A DNA stretch of 64,000 nucleotides, taken from contig OZ037767.1 in the NCBI GenBank assembly GCA_964035545.1, positions 1,554,680 through 1,618,679 of the forward strand. Direction: 5' to 3'. The notes under the pieces are model-generated. The model was not told the origin of the DNA, did no database searches, and worked only from the letters and a program-made list of their open reading frames with translations. The stretch comes from Bugula neritina. Taxonomy: Eukaryota > Bryozoa > Gymnolaemata > Cheilostomatida > Bugulidae. This document shows, one piece after another, positions 1 through 13,193 of this stretch (positions are counted from its first letter, which is position 1; every line of letters starts with the position of its first letter). A program made the position numbers and the translations under genes.

Positions 1-975
1 GTAAAGAAGAAATAGCGTAACTCTCAAACAGCGCAGCTGGTAGCCCTAGAATTTGGTTATGATTTAAGTCTACCTCTTGCAGGTTCTTGAGTTTACCTAG
101 CTCTGATGGCACGTATATCAGATTATTGTGTGCTGCATTTAGTTCTTCTAGAGATACCAGCTCATCCAAAGAACTGGGAAGTCGATAGAGGCTGTTGTAA
201 CTTACGTCTAGCACTCTCAGCTTCCTAGCTAAATATAATAACAGAAAAATTTAAAATACTTTGTAATACTTGATGTTTAAACAGTACTCACTCACAGTGT
301 CTCATCAGTGTAGTCTGAGAGCATTAGAAAGTGTAAGACTAAACTATAAACTATAATAGTTGATGTGTACCTGCAACACAAAAACTGTCTGGTATTATAG
401 TAATTCTGTTCTGGGATATGTCCAGTGTCTCCAAATGCAGAAGTAGATTGGAGATGATTTCAAATGGAAAATCATCTTTCAGGGAGCATCGGTGAAGATA
501 TAAGTGCCTCAGTACAGCTGTGAGTTTTTGCACTGGTTTGGGTATCATGTGCAAGGCTATACCTTAAAACATAGACTATAAAATACGTAGGAGTATTTTT
601 GCTATACTTGTGCTGCATGCACTTGAAAGTTTAAAGTTGTTAGCTAGCTCAGTGACTATGCTGTGTGTTCCAGCAGCTAAGAATATCACGCAATAAAAAT
701 TAGCAATAATTAGTATTAGTTTTATAATTTCATGTATTCCACAGTCACCAAAATTTATTATAAAACAAAAGTATTTAAGCATACAACCCTCACACAATCT
801 GCATAAGATATATATGAATATTTCATTACTGCGGGCATGCATGAAGTGAACATATCAAACCTGACAAATCTAAGCATTTTGTATGTTTAGTTTCCATGCA
901 TCGTTGGTGTATAATTGTTTCTTTATTCAAACCATTTCCATTGCTGTTTTTCAACTGCCTTGTTTTTGCACTCAT
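1..975 (-). CDS. Leucine-rich-repeat protein, 5' part (partial)
   Basis: Three exons can be chained in phase: 975-861, 562-371 and 228 to beyond position 1. The ATG at 975 opens a basic N-terminus (starts MSAKTRQLK). About 178 residues are visible, with leucine-rich repeats LRHLYLHRCSL, LETLDISQNRI, LRVLDVSYNSL, LEELNAAHNNL and LQEVDLNHNQI at roughly 23-residue spacing. The joins are good: donor after TTGTCAG, acceptor ttttaag, donor GCAG|gtac, acceptor atttag. The repeats are the short intracellular type (LxxLPxxL) rather than extracellular, and no signal peptide is seen. I cannot assign it to a particular LRRC family. An acceptor just before the ATG (ttttatag at 977) suggests an upstream non-coding exon. 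It is divergent from B9D2 with about 1.5 kb between starts. The 3' end lies outside the window. Confidence 0.75.
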
Positions 976-2482
976 TCTATAAAATAATATTAAATTAAGT
1001 TATCAACGAAAAAATTATTACCAAAACTTTTTATGAAAACTAAATTTTATAGAACATCAAGTTTTTAAATTTTGTTCAATTAAATAATATAGGTTTAGCA
1101 TTCAACATTTGTTAATGTGCAGAATAGTTTAATTATTTATGGCTATGCAGTGTTTTAGCCTTTTTCTAAAGGCTGAACTGCTACAATGAAAAAATTGACT
1201 TAAATAGTATTTACCATCTCAATGAATATGAAATATATACCATAATAATTGCATTTATAAAGTCATAGCCGGCCATGGTGCATTTAATTTTATTATAGTT
1301 ATTGCTGACGATGGGCTTCTGAATAAATATCATTCAATGAATATTTTTCGAACTCTGCAAACTTCAAAATCTATTGTTGAAAAAGCTGTAATAACAATAA
1401 TACATTTAAGTAAAATCTTTACTAACAATATCTAAATCTGCATAAATTTTTAGTGCAATAATCACCTAAAATAAACCTTCAACAAAACAGGATATTCTGG
1501 CCTTCAATTTTCTTCCCATCCACTAAAGGTAACGTAACCATGAGCACTAGTAAACAAATGTGGCGTTAAAATTGCAAACTTGTTAAAGCAATATTAGTAG
1601 GTTTTTCGTTTGTGAATGAACTGAGCAATATAATTTTTGCTAAAAACAAAAGTTTCTTTTTAATTTAACTTTAATTTAATATTGTTCATTTTGTAAAAAT
1701 ACATATAAAAAGGCATTTTATATTTGCGAGACTATAGTCGCTCTCTACGATAAAAGGTTGTTTACATCTCAACCAAAATTCTTGAGTCTCCTCTTTCAAT
1801 GATAATTTAGTCGTACTACAAAATGTCGTAACCACTGAACTCTGAAGTAGTTTTAATTGAAACAGTGCAGAAACTGCGTAAGTATTTTTATTGTTAAATT
1901 TAGCTCATTATTAAATCATATGACTTACAACTGATCATTGGCATTGGGATTGTGAATACCGCTGTAGGAGTAAATGTGAAGTCAAAGGAAAGAGACCAAT
2001 TTCAAAGTGAAAGAGTAATCTAATCACATACTCATACTCATAGTGATAGAGTTAGTCGTTGGCTATGACTCATGAGTATCAGATTTAGTGTGATTAGTAT
2101 CACTATAAATTTTAATCATTAACTATACTTTTAGTATCGTTTAAACCTTAAACGCTCAATTTGATTTCAAGGTGAAGGTTTCGGTTGTGTTGTGATTTAA
2201 TTTATTGCACGCCAATTATGATAACTAGTCTGAAAAAACGGTTGTTTACTGAATTGCAAAATTTAATAAATTTAATTTATTTTCATTTTATGTTAAGTTA
2301 TGTCTGGTCGTGTAACTAATAACTTGTTTCATGATGGGAAGAGAGGATATAGCTAATCATGCTGGTGATGATAATTCCATAATCATAATGATAATAAACC
2401 TTGCTATATTTTACTACTGATTTATATATGATTGTAGCCAGTGCTTACTGCTACTACTACTAATTATACTAAATCACTACTG
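976..2482. other. Divergent intergenic region, LRR gene / B9D2
   Basis: No coding exon recognised. AT-rich sequence. Around 2025-2110 there is a quasi-palindromic patch of ACTCAT/AGTGAT-type words. A likely acceptor (gattgtag) at about 2438 suggests that B9D2 has a 5' non-coding exon further upstream. Promoters for both genes presumably lie here, but no clear core element is visible. Confidence 0.4.
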
Positions 2483-4076
2483 ATGGCAGAAGTTCACATA
2501 GTTGGACAAATACAGGGTGCTACAGGTTTTCCTGAACACAGTCTGTTTTGTAAATGGGGAATTCATGCTGGTAAGTCAGTGGTTTTGCAGCTTGTGATTT
2601 ATATCTCTATAAAGCAGTGCCAATAATTTTGGTTCAAAACCGACTTTTTTTGACTAATTAAACTTTGCTCTTTGTGTTTTTAGTGCTAAACATATTTGAT
2701 ATTTTATTCAAGTTTTTAGTTTCCTAATACTGTTGTTTTATTTTTGTTTCATGATAGTACTCTATTGTTAGGTGGAGCTTGGAGAATTATAAATGGTCAA
2801 AGAGAAGGGCAGACACAAGTAGACTTGCCTCAGAATGAGGCAGTTGCAGTATGGTCTCACCCTATCGACATTCACTATGCGACAAAAGGACTTCAAGGTA
2901 GATATTTTATCCAATCATCGACTATTTTCTAAATTTTCTTTTTTACTATAGATTTGGATCAAATTAATGTGAAGATATGAATTGTTAACATAAATTGTGT
3001 TCTTTTATATTTTCATATATTTACAACTAAAATAAAGCAACACTTTGCATTTTAAAAGTTTTTTCTCCATTCTTTTTCCGTATTTCGCAATGTCTTGACA
3101 GTTTTACTTGAAATATTAACTAACTTTTTTGTTAGGTTGGCCTAAAGTTCATGTACAAGTTTGGCACCAAGACTCATTCGGGCGTAACGAGTTGTATGGC
3201 TATGGGTTTGTACACATTCCCACTTCCCCCGGCATACACGATATCGAGTGTCCAACATGGAAACCAGCTGGTTCCTGGAGTGAGCAAGTGATGCAGTATT
3301 TTGTGGGCGGAGGACCTCAACTAAGGTGGGTGTCTTGTTAAGTGGGTGTGCTCTGTTAGATGGGTGTGTCTTGTTAAGTGGGTGTGCTCTGTTAGATGGG
3401 TGTGTCTTGTTAAGTGGGTGTGCTCTGTTTGATGGGTGTGTCTTGTTAAGTCGGTGTGCTCTGTTAGATGGGTGTGTCTTGTTAAAGAGGTGTGCCTTGT
3501 TAGATGGGCGTGCCTTATTAGCCGGTGTGCTTTGACAAGTGCTGCCAATTTTCTATTCAAAGCGCCATAAGATTTGGCTCACAACTTTAGAAATGGATTT
3601 CAATCAGTTTTCAACTGCACATTAGTATTTTACTTAATTCTAGCCTCTTTGGGGAAATCTCTTAATCAATTATAGCAATTTAGTTCACATACTTGCAAAC
3701 TTGAAGGTAACATTAACCTTTGAATATCTTCTTTACATGCTTTAGTTAAAAGCATTTGATGGGGTAATTGGGTTAGAGGTTTGCTGTTCTGTGTGCATCA
3801 AATTAATATTTATTATATAATATATTGTCGCAGACGTATTACCATATGACATATTGTTGAATTAATGTGTTCTACTACCACAAAAAATTACCTCAGAAGT
3901 AAGCCGGCACCATTATTATTTTATAACAATTTCTATTCATATCCTTCTGCAGGAACCCAGACCTGGTTTATTCCGGGGCAGACCGGTACAGTTTAAAAAC
4001 GATGGCAATGGGAAAAGTACATTTACAGCTTAGTATCATCACTAGAAACTTTGACAGATACGGGGTGGAATGTTGA
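2483..4076 (+). CDS. B9D2: B9 domain-containing protein 2, ciliary transition zone
   Basis: Four exons, 2483-2570, 2772-2897, 3136-3325 and 3953-4076, give a 175-residue protein, the length I recall for human B9D2. The start [10 protein letters not shown] matches the family start. An in-frame codon 42 nt upstream is GTG, so ATG 2483 is chosen. Family signatures are [77 protein letters not shown] and the C-terminal NFDRYGVEC. The B9 domain is C2-like and fills almost the whole protein. With B9D1 and MKS1 it belongs to the MKS module that gates the ciliary transition zone, so the organism has cilia. Intron 3 starts with a minisatellite (see repeat at 3326). The gene converges on NDUFAF7. Confidence 0.97.
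3326..3532 (+). repeat. 36-bp minisatellite starting at the B9D2 intron 3 donor
   Basis: Roughly six imperfect copies of a 36-bp unit built from two halves, each ending in TGGGTGTG. The first half-copy is the exon-intron junction itself (CTAAG|gtgggtgtc), so the array begins at the 5' splice site. Confidence 0.85.
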
Positions 4077-4513
4077 ACGTGTCTCACACTGAAAGAATTA
4101 GTAGAACTTAGTCAATTCGTAGCCGTCCAGTTTAAAAATACTCTCAAAACAGGAATTCACCTCAGGACTGTTATTTCTAAGGAGAAACATTCACGGGACA
4201 GATAACTCCTTCTCTATTAAGCTGCATATTAAAAAAGTAACACAACCCATTATAAGATTTTCTAAAGACTTCCAGAATTATGCAGTCAAAAAACAAGTCT
4301 GTAGATAGATTTTCTAGATATATTAGCAAAATATTTTATAATGATTTTTGCAAAGATTTGGTTACTTTTAACAAACTGTTGAAATGCATTCTGTTTTATT
4401 CCGTAACACATACATTCAAACAGAGTTTCTTATATCATTACCTATATTACACTAATAAAATTTGTTATAAACGCTGTGTCATCTACTATACAAATATGTA
4501 CAAACATTTTAGC
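4077..4513. other. Convergent 3' ends of B9D2 and NDUFAF7
   Basis: There are 437 bp between the two stop codons. A plus-strand AATAAA near 4456 could serve B9D2, and a TTTATT near 4395 gives AATAAA for NDUFAF7 on the minus strand. If both are used the 3' UTRs overlap. Confidence 0.5.
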
Positions 4514-7402
<2,889 letters not shown>

Positions 7403-9421
7403 ATTTTCTTATCTAAAAATGCAGGCATGACAAACAATTGTAATTGTCAAATTTTAAATTTATTCAAAACCTTCAATAAGCTAGTCTTAGTTTAATTTTA
7501 TCTGCTCTGGCAGTTGAAAAACTGTTTCATTTTTCTAAATGAACTTTAGTTTTAGTAGACCTTAAAAATCAAAAAATGAGGTCTATATAAAGAGGGGAAC
7601 AGAAAAGCTGAAACAAATGTATAATACTTTATTACATCCAAACTACTTACGCTGCTGAGATTGGATAAACATAACCACTATCATAGCTTAGAGTTAGTGT
7701 TACAACCACACTTTTACATTATTATTAATATTATAACTATCATTATGACAATTATAATGATAATCATAATAATTAAAATTATAATGCAAATATAAAATAT
7801 CAGATTCAGTATCAATATACATAAGAATGATGCTGCTACATTTTGTACTTGGCAACTTCACCTTACAATACATACCTAAGAGTAAATTTATTGCAGTAGA
7901 CAATCACAATGAGTTCATTGAATCTGAATTACAATTACAATGAGCTATCAATAACAATTTGAATTAAATTATCAACATTATCATTATGGTCGTTAACTAA
8001 AACTAAAAGTTAAATTCTTAAAAGGCACCCACACTCACACTGTATTAGTATGACTGTTAGTGTTACTGTTAGTGTTACTCACAGTCACTGAGTGACTGTA
8101 AGTTACACTTACAGTTAGTGTTACTGTTAGTGTTACTGTAACACTAACTGTGTAAGTGCAAGCTCCTTCCAGAGCATTATAAAATCCCGGTAGTTGTAAA
8201 ATTTACATACCCTTTGGATTTTGTAGCATTAAGTTTAACGATCATTGCAGTTAAGTAACAAAGCAACCTTCAATATAATTGTAAGTGTTACTCACTTTCA
8301 TATATTTATAATGTATCTCAATCAGTCCATGAAAAAACCCCTCAACAGGATGCCATTTTAATGGATAAAAAGTCGAAAATGGAATCAGCTAATTTGTGGT
8401 AAAACTAATACCAACTTTGATTAGCTAAAGTTGAAAAATTGTAATCGCGATTCCTTTATTTTTTCAGTTATACCAGTTCCGGTATTGCACATTATTTTAC
8501 TAATGCAAACCATCATTTCTCATTCAATTTTAATTTTATGCTAAAATTAATGTGGCAAACTACAAAATAATTAAACTTATAATTTGATTACGTTGGCTTT
8601 GTATTTACAATATATTTGTTACATTAAATATCATCGAGATTTGTTTCATATGGATGGTTATGAATAATTAATTATAATAATTTTGATAAAATTTAAAATT
8701 AAAGTAATAATTATAAATATTATTTAATTGTATGTTATAATTATTGTTATTTAATAATTATTTATTATTGTAATTATTATTATTGAATTTGGTTATTATA
8801 ATTATAGTTATAGAAGACAACCATAATATTTAAAGTGTGCAGTTGCCCATCATAATAATGGTCATAGTGATAGTGATGTAAACTCAGTAAAGGGTGTTAC
8901 TGTTAGTGTTTGAATGTCTGAAAAGATTAAGACGAGTCACACAATCACAATGGTGGACAATGACAAAATAGACAAAACAAATTCAAGTAAACTTAATGAA
9001 CTTGCTGCTTTGCTTGTAGTTAAAATTAATTTATTGCCTATAGCATATTTAAAGCATTTCAAAGTATTCTCAAGTAAGTTTAGCCACTTTGGGGCAGGCA
9101 AAGAATACAATTTTGTGTGTGTTAAATTCTGATGCTACACCATTAGTGCAATGTTTTTTTACAAAGTTTTCTTTTTCTCAATGTCAAAAATTTCATAAGC
9201 TGTGGACATTGGTTTAAATTAGTAGGCACTAGTTTAGAATTTGTCTAATTTTTGGTTTCTATTCTTTGGTTTTGGTTTGGGGCGTGATAGCTTTATTTCA
9301 CAGTCATACATTTATCTGTTTACTAAAACTAAGCCTTTTGGCAAAAGCTGCAAAATAAACTTACCTAATTTATGTATGTTGGTATTTATTTAGGAATGCA
9401 TACTCTCTGGAAGTAAGGTTA
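7403..9421. other. Divergent intergenic region, NDUFAF7 / TRIT1
   Basis: No conserved coding exon seen. It holds AT-rich ATAATTATAA-type simple sequence at about 7700-7800 and 8640-8830, and a TGTTAGTGTTAC array with a central palindrome at about 8036-8160. A possible acceptor (tttatttag) at about 9393 precedes TRIT1, followed by a six-codon upstream ORF (ATG at 9395). Confidence 0.4.
8036..8160. repeat. 12-bp TGTTAGTGTTAC array with palindrome
   Basis: Direct repeats of TGTTAGTGTTAC flank a perfect 17-bp palindrome, CAGTCACTGAGTGACTG, at about 8082-8098, with further inverted pairs around it. Related words recur near 8895 and 48826. Confidence 0.7.
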
Positions 9422-12400
9422 ATGGGAAACACCTTGAAGCCTATCTTTCTACCATCATCATCTATCATGACTACTAAGCCAGTCACATTCATTCTGGGAG
9501 CTACTGGTACGGGGAAAACTGAGCTGTCTATTGCGTTGGCCAAGAAGTTTAATGGTGAAGTCATCAACGCCGATGCTATGCAGATTTACAAAGGCCTTGA
9601 CATTGTAACTAACAAAGTAGGTGACAATCATCACATTTATTCTTACTAAAAAAGATCAAGCACTGTGCTCCATGTGCTATTTTGACCTGAGTGCAGGTAA
9701 TAGCCCTGGTGCGTTTGTATTAGACTGCGGTACTTGTAATAAGTTGAGGTACGGGTATGCAGTGTATCCGCTATTCTAAAGGACACTCAACTTTTTATGT
9801 TGCAATCTTTTTTGTAACTAATTAATAAAGTTTTTTAGGAATTATTTTTATGATTTACAATTAACAAAGTCACTGGCAAGCAATTTTCTTTTTGAAAAGC
9901 GTAGCATTATTCTCATTCATGAAGGAAAATGTCTTATGTTGGTGTACAATGTGTGTATTGAGATTGTTTTAATTCAACAAGGGGAGGCAACTATTACAAG
10001 ACTAACTGCAGTTGTATGTAGCCTCAAGTCAAGTGTATATTCCAGGTTACAGTGGAGGAGCAGGACGGCGTCCCTCATCATTTGTTAGATTTACTTGACT
10101 CTGAGAGCTTGTCTTTTACTATTCATGATTTCAAGAGACAAGCAACAGCCACAATCAATAGCCTACTTTCTGCAGGAAAACTTCCCATTATTGTTGGGGG
10201 TACTAACTACTACCTCGACAGTTTGCTTTGGAACTCTTTGATTCCCAGGCATGAGCCTGACACCGGTCCCAGGTTTGGTTGACATAACGTCATCTATTAT
10301 CAGCTTATAAAGACTCACATTTTGTTTCAAGTCTCCTGTGAGAACCCGTGATGTCACAGGGTTTAAAGACGAGTTTCTACTTCTAGACATCAATGACTTT
10401 ACCAAGACTTGAACCACTGACTTTGTGCTTACTAAGCCAGTGCTCTAACCACTAGACCACAGCTGCTCTCTATAAATCTGTTAGCTATTAGCTAATAATT
10501 TATTTATTAGTTTATATTAACAAATAAATAAAATAGGTTTAACAACCCACTTAATGTTTTCACTTGTTATTGCTTAGATCTATTATGCTACTTTGTAGTT
10601 TTATGTTTGTTCTAGTCACAGATTTGTACCTGCAGAGAACCTGCCCAGTCCAGTCACTGCATCATTTCTAATCACTTCCCTAGACGAAGGTGTGTCACTG
10701 GATGTGTCACAAGATGTGTCGCTGGATGTGTCACAAGATGTGTCACTGGATGTGTCACAAGATGTGTCACTGGATGTGTCACAAGATGTGTCACTGGAGG
10801 TGTCACAAGATGTGTCACTGGAGGTGTCACAAGATGTGCTGTCGTACTCAGATGATGAGCTTATTCAAGTATGAATTGTTTTTAATCAGTTTTTGAACAG
10901 TTAATATCAAGTTACTTGAGCTCATAGTTTTTCTGACAAATAAGATGCACTGATTCTGTTAACAAAGACGTACGAGACTAGAAAATTTAATTCATGTCAT
11001 AAAATGTCCTTTAAGTTACTTGTCATGAATTAAAGGTTGAATGATATTATTTTTTTAAATGTTGTTGTCTTTTTAGATATTAATTAGATCTGCATAGTGT
11101 GATGCATTACGTTGTTTATTATCAGTATTAGTGCTTTCCTTTTATATAAAGCGTGCAGGAATATTTTAAATATTAGGTTAATTTTGTGTAGTTTTGAAAC
11201 ACCAACAATTTTTCCTTCTCCCGTGTGACTAGTTATGGTCATGACTATGTGAAACTTACTCGTTATAGTGACATGCGATACACTTGACAGGGTCTAGATA
11301 CCAACTACCTCAGACTACACATAGACAAGGTTGACAGCTGGAAACTGCACACACTTCTCATGAGGGTAGACAAGGAAACTGCCATGACTATGCATCCAAA
11401 TACAGCTAGAAAAGTCATTAGAGCCCTGGAGGTGTTTATTTTTTGTTTCTTTTGTAGTAAAACCAGTAGTACTAGTAGTAGTACTAGTATTATTAGCGGT
11501 ACTAGTAGTAGTACTAGTATTATTAGCAGTAATAGTACTAGTAATAGTAGTAGTAGTAGCAGTAGTAGTAGTAGTAGTAGTACCAGTAGTAGTACCAGTA
11601 GTAGTAGTAGTACCAGTAGTAGTAGTAGTAGTAGTGGTAGCAGTAGTAGTAATAGTTACAGTAGTACTACTACTAAAACAAAGTCTAATCAAAGTTGTAC
11701 ACACACATCCAGGTCATAAAGCAACACGGCAAAACGCAGAGTGAATTCTTGGCACAGATAAATAAAAAGGCAGGAGATCAGAGTTTTGGTGCTGAGTTGA
11801 CGTATAAAAATAGTGTGGCAATATGGCTGCAGTGTGACCCGGATGTTCTAGGTACGTAAATCAATATTTTAGAAGAGCAGACAAATCCTATTGGCTTAAC
11901 ATAATTTCATGTTTTTAAAAATGCTGTAAATAATGCACAGCTTTGGGCTAAAGGTTTTGTATTAGTAAAATAAATGTAAGTACATAGTAAGTAGATAGTA
12001 AGTACATATTAAGTAGATAGTAAGTAAAGAGTAAGTATACAGTAAGTAGATAGTAAGTAGGTAGTAAGTACGTAGTAAGTACATAGTAAGTACATAATAA
12101 GTACATAGTAACATCGAATCTCCAACTGTTTCCAGCCAATAGACTGAACAGTCGTGTAGAGAAGATGATAGAAAGAGGTCTAATAGCCGAGTTGGACTCG
12201 TTCCACGTCCAACATAATGAGTCACTACTTTCAAGGTCATCTGCTGAAGGTCACGGCAACTATACCCGTGGCATCTTTCAGTGCATCGGCTTCAAAGAGT
12301 TTAATGATTTCCTGGTCTTGTCTTCAGAAGAGCGGAAAAGTGAGAGAGGTCTTCAGCTTTTTAACGAAGGTCTGTCATTTCTTCGTGTATATTTCTTCTG

Positions 12401-13095
12401 TCACTGTGTGTAGTTATCTCCTCTGTATTGTATAGGGATATCTATCTTTTCTATAGTTTTATGTAATTATCTCCCCTGTAACTGCTGTTCACTCAGGTTT
12501 GTCTGCCATGAAGGCAGCCACAAGACGTTACGCCAAGTATCAAAACAAATGGGTTAGAAAACAGTTCTTTGAGGAGAGAAATCCTGGATTTGTCCCTCCT
12601 GTCTATTCCTTTGATTCCAGTGAGAGGTCAAAGTACATGCAGAGTGTTGTGGAGCCGTGCATTGAGCTCTTAGGTACGTCTGCATTCGTACATAGTAAAC
12701 TCTGTAGCCCAAGTGAATATTTATATAGGATGCTTTTGTCGCTAGGGTTATGTATGCTTCAAATGGTCTTAGTATGAAAATGGTTTCATGCAGGTGAAAT
12801 AATACGGGGCGATGTGCCTACCCAGCCCAAGTATAGATTAGAGACTAAGCCCAAGACAGACAATCGAGTTGTATACGAGACCTGTGAAGCCTGCGGAGTC
12901 ACCTGCATCAGACTATGCGAATGGGAATCTCACATAAAGAGTAAAAAACATCATAAGAGGTTGTCTTCTCTCCGCAAGTCTAAACTTCGCCTTGCGAAAG
13001 CTCGCAGTGAACTTCTAACTACGTTGACAGTACACGGGAATAGTTTAAAGACATCAGAATGTGAAGATGTCATTGGGAGTGAAGGACACACCTGA
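9422..13095 (+). CDS. TRIT1: tRNA dimethylallyltransferase (isopentenyl-A37)
   Basis: Eight exons, 9422-9616, 10046-10272, 10622-10868, 11291-11431, 11713-11851, 12136-12369, 12497-12673 and 12794-13095, join in phase to 553 residues (human about 467). The enzyme transfers a dimethylallyl group to N6 of A37 in tRNAs reading UNN codons. Motifs are the P-loop GATGTGKT (26-33), [27 protein letters not shown] (115-127), [42 protein letters not shown] and a C-terminal matrin-type zinc finger CX2CX12HX5H (C484, C487, H500, H506). It is longer than usual because exon 3 encodes about six copies of an 8-residue repeat. Two in-frame ATGs (9422 and 9467) could give mitochondrial and cytosolic forms. A polyadenylation signal lies at 13188. 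Confidence 0.96.
10388..10475 (-). repeat. tRNA-like SINE head in TRIT1 intron 2
   Basis: On the minus strand an A-box-like word (TGGTCTAGTGGTTAGAGCAC) is followed about 35 nt later by a B-box-like GGTTCAAGTC, the spacing of a tRNA promoter. The acceptor and T stems do not pair, so it is not a functional tRNA. A tRNA-derived SINE head or decayed tRNA fits best. The body would extend leftwards to about 10280. Confidence 0.5.
10690..10837 (+). repeat. TRIT1: 24-bp coding minisatellite in TRIT1 exon 3
   Basis: About six tandem copies of a 24-bp unit encode VSLDVSQD or VSLEVSQD, in frame, about residues 165-212. The insertion lies between the GGTNYY segment and the helical insert domain, a variable-length region in the family. 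Confidence 0.9.
11464..11675 (+). repeat. (AGT)n microsatellite in TRIT1 intron 4
   Basis: About 210 bp of imperfect AGT trinucleotides, starting about 30 nt after the exon 4 donor and ending shortly before the exon 5 acceptor. Confidence 0.95.
11976..12110 (+). repeat. GTAAGTA-rich array in TRIT1 intron 5
   Basis: Tandem 12-bp units of the form GTAAGTACATA / GTAAGTAGATA on the coding strand. Nearly every unit matches the intron side of a 5' splice site (GTAAGTA). It ends about 25 nt before the exon 6 acceptor. Confidence 0.85.
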
Positions 13096-13187
13096 TACGA
13101 TGTGGACTCAGTTGTTTGACTAGACAATTAAACAGTGTAATGTCTTGAAAATATGTATAAATTGTGTAAATGTACAGATTAGTATCC

Positions 13188-13193
13188 AATAAA
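13188..13193 (+). terminator. Polyadenylation signal, TRIT1
   Basis: AATAAA lies 93 nt after the TRIT1 stop codon, the first canonical signal downstream. Confidence 0.6.
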
